A stretch of 64,000 bases of DNA from Algoriphagus lacus (GTDB lineage: Bacteria; Bacteroidota; Bacteroidia; Cytophagales; Cyclobacteriaceae). The notes below the pieces were generated by a model. The model was not told where the DNA came from. It did no database searches and worked only from the letters and a program-made list of their open reading frames with translations. The DNA lies in contig NZ_QXML01000004.1 in NCBI RefSeq assembly GCF_003583985.1, forward strand, positions 186,001 through 250,000. The letters run 5' to 3'. A program made the position numbers and the translations under genes. Positions 51,582-59,992 of this stretch are shown piece by piece (the stretch's first letter is position 1; every line of letters starts with the position of its first letter).

Positions 51582-52601
51582 ATGGCGCTGATCAGTAGGA
51601 AAAAGCTCATTTACCCCATCAGTTCGGTACTGAGGCGCTATCTGATCAAATACTCCCGGGAAGTTGACATTCCCATTCATTACCATGAATTGCTGCGCTA
51701 TACCAGTTCCATAGCGTTGTACGACTCCAAGGACCAGGATACGCTTTGGGAAACGGTTTTTTACGCGGAAAGTGATCGGGAGGAGATTCATCAAAACGTA
51801 AAAAAGATCTACGCCCTACTCAAAGCTGGCGGGGATATGAGCGTAATGGATCACCTGTTTATCGATCGGATAGACTTGTGCATTTATGGAAATACACAGC
51901 CTTTTCGGGTTCGTATCGTAAACAGAATCAACGATAACTTCGACTACTTTTATATCAAAAATGCTGACGCATCCAGGGTATACGGATTGGAAATGGAGCA
52001 CCTCCTCTCCCCCAACCGAATCTCCTACCTGGTTCATCAAAACACCTTGATTGAGGAACACATAGCAGGTATTCCTGGTGAGAAATTCATGAAACTCCAC
52101 ATGGATGACCCTCATTTGAACCCGATTCGACTGGCCAAGGAGTTTGTGAAATTCAACGAGCGCTGCTTCGTACGCCTGCTTGGCGACATGCATTCGTCCA
52201 ATTTTGTAATTGATGTGACTCCGGACTTTGAAGAGACCCACTACCGAATCCGAGCAATTGATTTTGATCAACAGTCCTATGAGGGCAAAAAGTCCATTTA
52301 CCTGCCCCAATACTTCAAGGAAAACAATGCACTCATCCAACTGGGCATGAAATACATCACACCGGAATCCATGCGTCAATATCAGCGGGAAGAGCGGGCC
52401 TTGATTTCTACGCGACTGAAGTCTTCTCACAAAGAAATCGAAGATATCCTCCGCTGCATGGAGCATGATAAAATCGCTCCTCAGGAAAATGTGGATCTTT
52501 TGAAATCAGACTTAGCTAAACATTACAAAAATCCGGCATTCCTGGACTGTCGAAATATGGGGGAAGTCCTACGCCTCAGTCTCAATCAGGTGATTCGATA
52601 G
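51582..52601 (+). CDS. APH/kinase-like protein, unrecognised family
   Basis: The 339-residue soluble protein has hallmarks of the protein kinase/aminoglycoside phosphotransferase fold. An N-lobe-like segment FDYFYIKNADASRVYGLEME (about residues 124-143) supplies a Lys and a Glu. RLLGDMHSSNFVID (about 201-214) is the GDxHxxN catalytic loop, and IRAIDFDQQSYEG (about 226-238) the DFD metal motif. The N-terminal 100 residues are helical. I do not recognise the family or substrate; APH-type and choline-kinase-like enzymes act on small molecules. It ends the operon with DUF3817 and the psi-like gene. A pseudokinase is less likely since the key residues are present. Confidence 0.6.
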   Translation: MALISRKKLIYPISSVLRRYLIKYSREVDIPIHYHELLRYTSSIALYDSKDQDTLWETVFYAESDREEIHQNVKKIYALLKAGGDMSVMDHLFIDRIDLCIYGNTQPFRVRIVNRINDNFDYFYIKNADASRVYGLEMEHLLSPNRISYLVHQNTLIEEHIAGIPGEKFMKLHMDDPHLNPIRLAKEFVKFNERCFVRLLGDMHSSNFVIDVTPDFEETHYRIRAIDFDQQSYEGKKSIYLPQYFKENNALIQLGMKYITPESMRQYQREERALISTRLKSSHKEIEDILRCMEHDKIAPQENVDLLKSDLAKHYKNPAFLDCRNMGEVLRLSLNQVIR

Positions 52602-52746
52602 GCAGGCAAAATCAGGTACAGAAAACTTCCGGATTTCTTGGAAAAAAATCTTCTATATTATGATGTGTTTACTTTGAAAAGGGCTTTTCAGACCCAATTT
52701 TAGACATTTCTAAAAGCTAAATCCAACGCAGACAAACTTGCCCTAC

Positions 52747-53628
52747 ATGACTCAATTCAAAAAATCCTTTGGAAAATTTGAGTGGCTGGACCTCGAAAAA
52801 CCCAAGCCAAAAGACCTACTGGAACTGACCCAACCCTATCACATAGACCTTAATCTCCTGGAAGATGCCTTAGAACACGGTCACCTTCCCAAGTTGGAAA
52901 AACACGGAGATTTTACCTTCATCATTCTTCGGGCATATTCTGTAGAACCACATCAGAATCATGCAACCGTTGCACAACTCAGTAATAAAATTGCCTTTTT
53001 GATCAATGAAAGTCGGTTGATCACCATTCACCAAAAGCCATTTGAATTTTTGGAGAAATGCAAAAACGAGGATTTTGAGGATTCAGAAGCCTTAATGCTT
53101 TCCATCATCTTGGAGATGATCACAACTTTTGAAGCACCCATGCAGTGGCTGAGTGAAAAAATGGATGAAAATGAAAAGGAAATTTTCCTGAGTAAGCGAG
53201 GAAAAATATCAATCGAGCATCTTTACTATCAAAAAGCAAAAGCAAGAATTTGCAGAAAGTTGCTTCAGCTTTCCCAAAATGTCCTGAATCAACTTACTGT
53301 GGAGGAAAAATACATTTCGAATCTTCAGGACATCAAAGAATCCGCCATCAGCTACATGTTGCATTTCGATGAAGTCATCGAAGATGCCCATGCCATATTG
53401 AACACCCACCTTTCCCTCAGCGCCCAAAAGAGCAACGAGGTCATGAAACTCCTGACCATCTTTTCGGCATTTTTCCTGCCTTTGACCTTCATTGTGGGTG
53501 TCTATGGGATGAACTTTGATTATATGCCCGAATTGGGCTGGAAATGGGGATATTACCTGACATGGGGTGTTATGATTACGGTTTCAATTGTCATTTTCAC
53601 TTGGTTTAAGCGAAAAAAATTCGTCTGA
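52747..53628 (+). CDS. corA: CorA-family magnesium/divalent cation channel
   Basis: The 293-residue protein has a soluble N-terminal funnel domain of helices and strands, then two membrane helices at the C-terminus. The first ends with the signature YGMNFDYMPEL (GMN, about residues 261-271), and the second is YYLTWGVMITVSIVIFTWF with a basic tail. GMN-type channels carry Mg2+ and sometimes Co2+ or Zn2+ as pentamers. I use the ATG at 52747; a TTG three codons upstream is not needed. It lies on the same strand as the CDF-like gene that follows. Confidence 0.92.
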   Translation: MTQFKKSFGKFEWLDLEKPKPKDLLELTQPYHIDLNLLEDALEHGHLPKLEKHGDFTFIILRAYSVEPHQNHATVAQLSNKIAFLINESRLITIHQKPFEFLEKCKNEDFEDSEALMLSIILEMITTFEAPMQWLSEKMDENEKEIFLSKRGKISIEHLYYQKAKARICRKLLQLSQNVLNQLTVEEKYISNLQDIKESAISYMLHFDEVIEDAHAILNTHLSLSAQKSNEVMKLLTIFSAFFLPLTFIVGVYGMNFDYMPELGWKWGYYLTWGVMITVSIVIFTWFKRKKFV

Positions 53629-53679
53629 AAAATCCCTGATCTGCTTCCCTGTCTGGCCGCAAATAGTTTCTAAATCCCC

Positions 53680-54474
53680 ATGCAAGAATCAATTTTTAAA
53701 ATTCCCAAAATGGATTGCCCGTCAGAGGAAAATCTGATCAGACTGAAGCTGAATGATCTTTCAGGGCTGAAGCAGTTGGAATTTGATCTGGAAAAGAGGG
53801 AACTGAAAGTCTGGCATCAGGAGGAAATCCTACCTCAGGTAACGCAGGCCTTGGAGAATCTCAACCTTGGCAGTAAATGGGTAGTAAGCAAAGTGGCAAA
53901 TCCGGTCGATGCATCGGAGGATAAAGACCAGCGGAAATTACTCTGGACGGTATTGGCCATCAATTTCATTTTTTTTATTCTCGAATCCCTCTTCGGATTT
54001 ATCTCCAAATCCATGGGATTGGTTGCCGATGGTCTGGATATGTTGGCGGATGCCCTGGTCTATGGACTAAGTTTGCTTGCAGTCGGTGCGACGGTGTTCA
54101 GAAAGAAACAAGTTGCCTTTGCTGCCGGAATTTTCCAGATAATGCTGGCCATTTTAGGCTTTTTGGAAGTGCTTCGGCGGTTTTTTGGACGTGGAGAACT
54201 TCCTGATTACAAGTGGATGATAGGAGTTTCTTTTTTCGCACTTCTGGCTAATGCCTATTGCCTTTTCCTGCTTCAAAAATCAAAATCAAAGGAGGCTCAT
54301 ATCAAAGCCAGCCTTATTTTCACTTCCAACGACGTCCTGATCAATTTGGGGGTCATTTTTGCAGCAACACTTGTATTGTGGCTGGATTCCGGTATTCCGG
54401 ATCTTATCATCGGAGCCCTGATTTTTGTCCTGGTAATGATCGGAGCGATGCGGATTTTAAAGCTGGCGAAATAA
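53680..54474 (+). CDS. CDF-like cation transporter with HMA-type N-domain
   Basis: The 264-residue protein has an N-terminal domain (residues 1-75) of HMA fold type in which the metal motif is reduced to KMDCPSEE. About six membrane helices follow. GLVADGLDMLADAL (about residues 107-120) keeps the two Asp of the CDF site-A helix. In the fifth helix, IFTSNDVLINLG (about 212-223) keeps Asp, but the His expected four positions earlier appears to be Phe. The usual C-terminal cytosolic domain is missing. It probably moves a divalent metal across the inner membrane, but the altered site makes its ion uncertain. Confidence 0.78.
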   Translation: MQESIFKIPKMDCPSEENLIRLKLNDLSGLKQLEFDLEKRELKVWHQEEILPQVTQALENLNLGSKWVVSKVANPVDASEDKDQRKLLWTVLAINFIFFILESLFGFISKSMGLVADGLDMLADALVYGLSLLAVGATVFRKKQVAFAAGIFQIMLAILGFLEVLRRFFGRGELPDYKWMIGVSFFALLANAYCLFLLQKSKSKEAHIKASLIFTSNDVLINLGVIFAATLVLWLDSGIPDLIIGALIFVLVMIGAMRILKLAK

Positions 54475-54483
54475 GCCCAAAGG

Positions 54484-55137
54484 TCAGAAGCTGATCACCA
54501 AATCCAATCTAGGGAACTCCAAGAATATCCCCTGGCTCCTCCCATCAAATTCCAACAGCAATCCAGACTTTTCGGAAGGTTCAAATCGAAGTTGGGGATG
54601 GTCCTGAAATCTGTTTAAAAATTCAATTTGAGCAGATTCAGGAATTTGAAAAATGGCTTGAGTCAGTCTCCGAATTCCGTTGGAATGATCCAAGGATTCT
54701 GCATAATCTGTTTTAGGACCTTTGAAAGGACCTCTAAAAGTCCAGGGTAAGGCGGGATTTTCCCGATTGGATAAAATCTCAAACTGCATTCCCTCAGGGA
54801 AATAAATCGGTTGATAATATTCACATTCCAAAAAAACAGAGTCCGATTCATCGGTATTTTCCAAACCCAGACCAAACCTGGAAAACCCGGATGCTTCGAA
54901 TCTCACCCGATCCGTCAAACCCGTTTTTCGGATCAAGTCACTTTCCAACTCCCAAGGATCATTTTCCCAGATGATTTCCAAATAGAAATTCTCAAAATAG
55001 AATTTCCGATTGCGGGTTCCCTGTCCAGGATGAATCCGATTAATCCCCTCCAAAAATCCTGCACTCAAAAAAAGATCGGCTTCCATACCGAGGTTTCGCG
55101 AAGAAATAAAAATATGGTCGATGAGCATAAGACTCAT
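54484..55137 (-). CDS. VOC-superfamily glyoxalase-like protein
   Basis: The 217-residue protein begins MSLMLIDHIFISSRNLGMEA, matching the glyoxalase-like opening, with DHIFI giving the first metal ligand of a vicinal-oxygen-chelate fold. GQGTRNRKFYFENFYLEIIW (about residues 38-57) resembles the Glyoxalase_3 family. A central segment with FSRFGLGLENTDES supports the second beta-alpha-beta unit. The substrate is unknown. Either ATG (55137 or 55128) can start the protein. It is convergent with the CDF-like gene nine bases away. Confidence 0.72.
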   Translation of the reverse strand: MSLMLIDHIFISSRNLGMEADLFLSAGFLEGINRIHPGQGTRNRKFYFENFYLEIIWENDPWELESDLIRKTGLTDRVRFEASGFSRFGLGLENTDESDSVFLECEYYQPIYFPEGMQFEILSNRENPALPWTFRGPFKGPKTDYAESLDHSNGIRRLTQAIFQIPESAQIEFLNRFQDHPQLRFEPSEKSGLLLEFDGRSQGIFLEFPRLDLVISF

Positions 55138-55241
55138 ACTCCCCTCCTAGCGGAAAAGTTTTGGTTTTTTTTCAACTCACCCATGCAACCCAACTCCCAA
55201 TTTTCCCATCCCTAATCCCAGAAAACTAACCCACAAACAAA

Positions 55242-55847
55242 ATGAAGAAATTAACCTTTTTTGCACTGGCTGCCCTTCCAGCAGCCCTTGTCCTGACTCA
55301 ATGCCAGCAGGCAAAAACCGATGCTACAGCAACTCCAGAACCCACAGAAACCTACGGAGGTTATGCCAGTCGGGAGGAACTCGGTGAACATTTGGTGACT
55401 ATCGCTGGCTGCCACGATTGCCACACTCCAAAGAAAATGGGGCCCAACGGACCGCAGTTGGATATGGAAAATGCCCTTTCCGGACACCCGGCAACACTTC
55501 CGATTCCGGATTTAAATCGTGCAGAACTCGAATCCAAAGGTGCCGCAGCTTCTCAAACCATGACTGCTTGGATTGGACCTTGGGGAGTTTCTTTCTCGTC
55601 CAATATTACTTCGGATGCGACCGGAATCGGCAACTGGACCGAAGAGCAATTTTTCACCGCCCTGAGACAGGGTAAATCCAAAGGAATTGCGACGAACCGG
55701 CAAATGCTTCCACCCATGCCCTATGAGATGTTTGCCCACATGACTGACGATGAAATCCGGGCAATTTTTGCTTACCTGAAGAGCACCAAGCCGGTCAACA
55801 ATGTGGTGCCTGAGCCACTTCCACCACTAAGTGCTCAACCTCAATAA
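55242..55847 (+). CDS. Mono-haem cytochrome c lipoprotein
   Basis: The 201-residue protein has a lipoprotein signal ending LVLTQC (about Cys20). It contains one haem-binding motif, CHDCH (about residues 64-68), in a stretch AGCHDCHTPKKMGP. A likely distal Met is in RQMLPPMPYEMFAHMTDDEI (about 152-171). The general layout is that of membrane-anchored periplasmic c-type cytochromes. It lies at the start of a plus-strand cluster with RidA-like and NTF2-like proteins, with no obvious terminal oxidase. The electron partner is unknown. Confidence 0.87.
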   Translation: MKKLTFFALAALPAALVLTQCQQAKTDATATPEPTETYGGYASREELGEHLVTIAGCHDCHTPKKMGPNGPQLDMENALSGHPATLPIPDLNRAELESKGAAASQTMTAWIGPWGVSFSSNITSDATGIGNWTEEQFFTALRQGKSKGIATNRQMLPPMPYEMFAHMTDDEIRAIFAYLKSTKPVNNVVPEPLPPLSAQPQ

Positions 55848-55870
55848 TTCAGAATTGAACCTTATTTAAC

Positions 55871-56290
55871 ATGAAAATCAAGCTATTAGCACCCGCATTT
55901 TTTATTCTTTCGCTGAGCGCCTTTGCTCAGGAAAAAACACTCCACTACAACGAACAAGTGGAGAAAGAATGGAACTACGCTCAGGTCTACCGGACTGGAA
56001 ATCTGCTCTTTCTTTCCGGAGTCACCGCCAAGGGAACTATGGAAGAATCTGTGGCACATGTCTATAAAGTCCTGCAAATGACCCTGGACAAGTACGGTCT
56101 GGACAAAACTCATGTGGTCAAAGAAGGACTCTTCACCCGGGATATGGAAGCGATGAAAAAGGCCCAGCCTATTCGCAAAAAGTTTTACGGCGATCATAGT
56201 CCAGCAAGCACTTGGGTTCAGATAGACCGACTCTTTGAGGAAGATTACATGCTGGAAGTGGAGTGGGTAGTCGAAATCGAAAAACAATGA
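55871..56290 (+). CDS. Exported RidA-like protein
   Basis: The 139-residue protein has a signal peptide (MKIKLLAPAFFILSLSAFAQ), unusual for RidA proteins. The mature part follows the YjgF/RidA fold: AQVYRTGNLLFLSGVTAKGT, VLQMTLDKYGLDKTHVVKEG, and the C-terminal PASTWVQIDRLFEEDYMLEV. In active imine deaminases the corresponding segment has PAR[ST]; here the Arg is replaced by Ser, so deaminase activity is doubtful. It follows the cytochrome gene by 23 bases and its last four bases overlap the start of the next gene. Confidence 0.82.
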   Translation: MKIKLLAPAFFILSLSAFAQEKTLHYNEQVEKEWNYAQVYRTGNLLFLSGVTAKGTMEESVAHVYKVLQMTLDKYGLDKTHVVKEGLFTRDMEAMKKAQPIRKKFYGDHSPASTWVQIDRLFEEDYMLEVEWVVEIEKQ

Positions 56291-56760
56291 GCAACTCCGC
56301 AAAAATCCCTCAAAAAAATCACCGAGTGGGGTGGTTAGTGGTCTTTTTGATCTGCCTCGGGTTCAATTCCATCTGCCTGGGACAGACACTTCCTGCCAAG
56401 GAATCTCTGCTTGAAGCCGATCGAAGCTTTTCCAAAATGGGAAGGGAAAAAGGACTAAAGGCTGCATTTCTCCACTTTGCCGATCCGGAAGCGATTCTAC
56501 TGAGGGATGGCAGCGAACCCATCCGTGGACTGGAAGCTATTGGAAAGTCATTTGGTCCGGAGGTTCCGGGTTTTGTACTAGCCTGGGAGCCTGAGTTTGC
56601 ACGCGTGGCTGAGTCCGGTGAACTGGGCTATACTTTGGGGCATTTTCAGGCTTTGGATTCCGAAGGGAAGATCCTGAATAAAGGAAGCTATACCTCTGTT
56701 TGGAGGAAAAACTCCAAGGGCGAATGGAAATGGCTGATTGATGTTGGAGTCAATTATTAG
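56287..56760 (+). CDS. Exported SnoaL/DUF4440-like protein
   Basis: The 157-residue protein starts with the ATG at 56287, which overlaps the RidA-like stop (ATGA). A hydrophobic stretch WLVVFLICLGFNSICLGQ (about residues 17-34) suggests an export signal. The rest looks like an NTF2-fold domain: SLLEADRSFSKMGREKGLKA, FLHFADPEAILLRDGSEPIR, then VSWRKNSKGEWKWLIDVG-type strands at the end. This group (DUF4440, SnoaL-like) has diverse or unknown functions. Co-translation with the RidA-like gene suggests a common role. Confidence 0.75.
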   Translation: MSNSAKIPQKNHRVGWLVVFLICLGFNSICLGQTLPAKESLLEADRSFSKMGREKGLKAAFLHFADPEAILLRDGSEPIRGLEAIGKSFGPEVPGFVLAWEPEFARVAESGELGYTLGHFQALDSEGKILNKGSYTSVWRKNSKGEWKWLIDVGVNY

Positions 56761-56834
56761 ACAGTTTTTTTTTATCAAAAAGCAACCCACTTCGCCTTTT
56801 TTCCATCCTTCCAACAAAACCAACTATTACTAAA

Positions 56835-57533
56835 ATGAAAATCTTAAAAATCACTTTTCTGGCATTTTTGGGGATTTGCTTTGGGGTATCAGCCCAAGAA
56901 CTTCAACAACCCCTGGAAGATTTCCCGATTTCCAACAAGGGCTATGCCTTGCTCAAAACAGGTGAAGTCATCGAAGGGAAAATCATCAATTCCACCAGTA
57001 CCCGCGGAATCACCAAGGTCAGCTTGGAAGACGAATCCGGTACACGCCACAAAATCAGTGCGGAAGACATGTATGAATTTGCAGTGGCAATGAACGGAGC
57101 TGTAAGGCTCCAATACCTCATGGATCGAGGTTCATCAGTGAAAAAACTGCTGTCCAAAGATCAGCCGACTGCCAAGCCAAAGGACTTTATCATTTTCCGA
57201 AACACCAGTGTAAACGGGGAAAAAGAACTGCTTTTGCAACTTCTGAACCCGGATTTTGACGATGTATTTGAAGTGTTTTATGATCCAGTGTCACGCAAGA
57301 CTTTTGGATTGGAAGGTGAATACATCAAGTGGACAGGAGATAAACACCGGGCCTATTTCATATCCAAAAACGGTGCTCCGCTGATGAAAGTGAAAAAAGG
57401 AAATTACAAAAAGTCCTTCGAAGTGCTGTTTGGAGACTGCCAGCAAATGCTTTCAGAAGTCAAAAAGCCGAAACTGGAAGACCTTGGTCAGCACATCAAT
57501 CTCTACAACGCCTATTGTGCCTTTTCAAATTAA
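56835..57533 (+). CDS. Exported protein of unknown function
   Basis: The 232-residue protein has a signal peptide (MKILKITFLAFLGICFGVSA, cleavage after SAQ). The mature part has beta strands and charged loops (GYALLKTGEVIEGKIINSTS, RHKISAEDMYEFAVAMNGAV). The first half could be an SH3/Sm-like barrel of the kind found in other Bacteroidota envelope proteins. I recognise no family. It is 74 bases downstream of the NTF2-like gene and six bases upstream of the DUF4345 gene, so it is probably in the same transcript as the latter. Confidence 0.6.
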   Translation: MKILKITFLAFLGICFGVSAQELQQPLEDFPISNKGYALLKTGEVIEGKIINSTSTRGITKVSLEDESGTRHKISAEDMYEFAVAMNGAVRLQYLMDRGSSVKKLLSKDQPTAKPKDFIIFRNTSVNGEKELLLQLLNPDFDDVFEVFYDPVSRKTFGLEGEYIKWTGDKHRAYFISKNGAPLMKVKKGNYKKSFEVLFGDCQQMLSEVKKPKLEDLGQHINLYNAYCAFSN

Positions 57534-57539
57534 TCGACC

Positions 57540-57974
57540 ATGAAAAAAGTTAATCGTTGGGTGCTTTTCACCCGCATTTACATTGGCTTTTCGATACTGA
57601 GTTTATTATCAGTGAGTATCATGGCCTTATTTGACCCGCAGTCGGTAATGGATTTGGTGGGAGTTAAACTGGAAAACACAGACGCCTTGAGTTCGATCCG
57701 GGGAGTGTATGGTGGAGTGGGAATCACGATCTGTCTGAGCCTTGTCTACCTGCTCATCCTTTATCCTGAAAAGGGCGCTGCTTTTCTTAGCATTTTTTGG
57801 GGTGCCTATGCCTTTTCGAGATTGATCACTTTGGTCTCGGATGGTCCTTTGGGCGACTTTGGGACTCAATGGCTCTTGATTGAGAGCTTCCTTGCCCTTG
57901 TCGGATTAGGACTCTGGCAGTTTTTGGTATCCGAGCGGAGGAAGCAAAAGTTTATCCTCAAGCCGGGCATCTGA
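57540..57974 (+). CDS. DUF4345-like membrane protein
   Basis: The 144-residue protein has about four membrane helices. Residues 5-30 (WVLFTRIYIGFSILSLLSVS) and the segment IRGVYGGVGITICLSLVYLL (about 58-77) are characteristic of DUF4345, followed by FWGAYAFSRLITLVSDG. The family occurs in the inner membrane and has no known function. It starts six bases after the upstream secreted protein gene and ends at a terminator. Confidence 0.8.
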   Translation: MKKVNRWVLFTRIYIGFSILSLLSVSIMALFDPQSVMDLVGVKLENTDALSSIRGVYGGVGITICLSLVYLLILYPEKGAAFLSIFWGAYAFSRLITLVSDGPLGDFGTQWLLIESFLALVGLGLWQFLVSERRKQKFILKPGI

Positions 57975-57997
57975 TTTATTTTTTGAGTTCAATTCCC

Positions 57998-58033
57998 TCC
58001 CGCTCCAAGGAAAAAATTGGGGCGGGATTTTTT
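57998..58033 (+). terminator. Terminator after DUF4345 gene
   Basis: TCCCGC-T-CCAA (57998-58008) and TTGG-G-GCGGGA (58017-58027) form an interrupted stem, followed by six T. It closes the plus-strand cluster. Confidence 0.85.
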
Positions 58034-58273
58034 ATTTCAATTTGTCTTTGGGAGTTCTGTTCCCATGTTTCTCCACTTACGGAAATTTCAAAGTCTTTAC
58101 TCAAGTGAGTAAAATCCCCAAAATAATCACTGATTTTTAAATCCAGGGCTTCAATTTAAGGATCTCAATTTCCCAAGAATCCACTTACCAATGCCCAAAA
58201 ATCTTATTTTGAATTTTAGTAATTTGATCTTTACCGGTGATTTAACTCAACTATCACTTTTAATCTTTTGGCC

Positions 58274-58840
58274 ATGCTGAATTTTCTTGAACCCTATCAG
58301 GCAGAATGGTTGACTGAATTTGAGCAACTGAAAAAAGCCTTGCTTCAGGTTTTGGAAGAGTATGAGATAGACGTTCAACATGTTGGGAGTACAGCAATTC
58401 CTAACCTTTTTGCCAAACCTATCTTGGACATTGATGTCATTCTGGAGAATAAATCTCTAATCGGAGAAATCACCTCAAAACTTGAACTAATAGGGTACAA
58501 AAGCCGGGGGGAACAGGGTATTCCAGGGCGATTTGCTTTTAGACAGGAATCCAAAAAGACACCAAACATAGGCAAAAGCAAAATTTGGCAAGAACATCAT
58601 CTTTATGTTTGCTACTCCGACAGTCTGGCGTTAAAGAATCACCTTTTATTCCGGGATGCCTTGTTGAAGAACCAAAAACTTGTACAGGAATACTCTCAAT
58701 TAAAATTAAAGCTGACAAAAGAACCAGGGATGACAAGAGAAGACTACACCAGAAAAAAGACTGACTTTATTCTTTCAGTTTTGTCTTCATTTGGACTTGA
58801 TGAAACTGAACTGAATGAAATTAAAAGGGCAAATCTTTAA
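58274..58840 (+). CDS. GrpB/UPF0157 nucleotidyltransferase-like protein
   Basis: From the ATG at 58274 (the frame's TTG two codons earlier is not needed) the protein has 188 residues. It carries the GrpB signature EIDVQHVGSTAIPNLFAKPI (about residues 30-49), followed by LDIDVIL, which has the Asp pair of the nucleotidyltransferase fold. The C-terminal half contains a helical stretch with HHLYVCYSDSLALKNHLLFR. The family resembles nucleotidyltransferases; its substrate is unknown. Stand-alone gene, with a terminator about 115 bases downstream. Confidence 0.9.
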   Translation: MLNFLEPYQAEWLTEFEQLKKALLQVLEEYEIDVQHVGSTAIPNLFAKPILDIDVILENKSLIGEITSKLELIGYKSRGEQGIPGRFAFRQESKKTPNIGKSKIWQEHHLYVCYSDSLALKNHLLFRDALLKNQKLVQEYSQLKLKLTKEPGMTREDYTRKKTDFILSVLSSFGLDETELNEIKRANL

Positions 58841-58952
58841 GCTCTTCAAATTGAATAATAGATGCTGTTTGGTAGACTTTTGAATTCCTAAACCAGGCAA
58901 AATTGCTTTATCCCCCCAATTTGCGGAATTTGAAATCCCTCCAAAAACAAAG

Positions 58953-58993
58953 AAGCCCAAGGCCAGGATTAACTCCTACCCTTGGGCTTTTTG
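58953..58993. terminator. Terminator downstream of grpB-like gene
   Basis: AAGCCCAAGG (58953-58962) and CCTTGGGCTT (58980-58989) form a 10-bp stem with a 17-base loop, followed by TTTT. It may serve the grpB-like gene and, on the other strand, the SDR gene. Confidence 0.8.
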
Positions 58994-59063
58994 ATTGCTT
59001 TCGCCCTAAAAACCTGGATGTTAAGATTATGGTGTAATTAAAAAATACACCAAGTTCAAGCCA

Positions 59064-59867
59064 TTACCGAGCTTCCGGCTTGGCCTCTGATCCGGCCAAA
59101 ATTCCCCCATCCACATTGAGCTCAATTCCTGTGACATACTTGGATTCATCGGAAGCCAAATACAAGGCTGCAAAAGCCACATCCTCCGGATGACCAAATT
59201 TCCCCAAGGGAATTCCGGCTTCAATATCCCGGATCATCTGTTGCCTCAACTCTCCTTCACCGAGCATGGCATCCCACATCGGCGTCATGATTGCTGCCGG
59301 ATGAATGGAATTGCAGCGGATGTGGTATCCTTTTTCGGCACAAAGTAAGGCCACCGACTTGGTGTGATTTCTTACTGCCGCTTTGCTTGCGGCATAAGCT
59401 GCCGCCGCAGGAATCCCGACCAGACCACTTCGGGAAGAAATATTCACAATACTTCCTCCTCCTTTTCGCTTCATCAGGTTAATCGCATACTTACACCCCA
59501 GCACAGTTCCATTAAGGTTGACAGCAATTACTTCATTGAAAGAATCTATATCTACTTGTTCGGCATCATGGGGACCTTTGGTTTCCAAAAAACCGGTAAT
59601 CCCAGCATTGTTCACCAGGATATCAAGCCCCCCGAACTCCAGCAAAATCCGCTCGTATACGTTTTGCCATTCTCCTTCATTCTTTACGTTCAGATGAATA
59701 TAGCTTGCTCGTTCACCCAGCTCGGAAGCGAGCCTTTTTCCCATTTCATCCTGAATGTCCGAAATAATCACCCGTGCACCTTCGGCATGAAAAACCCGAG
59801 CAATGCCTTCCCCAATTCCACGGGCACTACCCGTGATCAGAGCTGTTTTATTATCAAGTCTTCCCAT
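59064..59867 (-). CDS. Short-chain dehydrogenase/reductase
   Basis: The 267-residue protein is a classical SDR. The cofactor motif ALITGSARGIGEGIARVF (about residues 9-26, TGxxxGIG) is followed by NNAGITGF (about 84-91), the catalytic Ser in VNISSRSG and the Tyr-Lys pair in AAYAASKAAV (about 151-160). It ends with a typical YVTGIELNVDGG strand. The motif DIQDE after the second strand favours NAD(H). The substrate is unknown. Single gene; its promoter lies in the 59868-59992 interval. Confidence 0.92.
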   Translation of the reverse strand: MGRLDNKTALITGSARGIGEGIARVFHAEGARVIISDIQDEMGKRLASELGERASYIHLNVKNEGEWQNVYERILLEFGGLDILVNNAGITGFLETKGPHDAEQVDIDSFNEVIAVNLNGTVLGCKYAINLMKRKGGGSIVNISSRSGLVGIPAAAAYAASKAAVRNHTKSVALLCAEKGYHIRCNSIHPAAIMTPMWDAMLGEGELRQQMIRDIEAGIPLGKFGHPEDVAFAALYLASDESKYVTGIELNVDGGILAGSEAKPEAR

Positions 59868-59992
59868 AGTTGTATTTTTTCTCTATTATCCTTCTAACTA
59901 TTACCAAGCAAAATCCAAACGTCGCTTGAATGGTTTAGGGAATAATAAATCAAGAGCATCCGGGTAAAGTTAATCGTAGCCGATTTTTGTAC

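Noticed and set aside
51582..52601. Antibiotic resistance gene (aminoglycoside phosphotransferase)
   Set aside because: Only the general GDxHxxN and IDFD motifs are shared with the fold. The rest does not match known resistance enzymes, and the neighbours look like a chromosomal operon.
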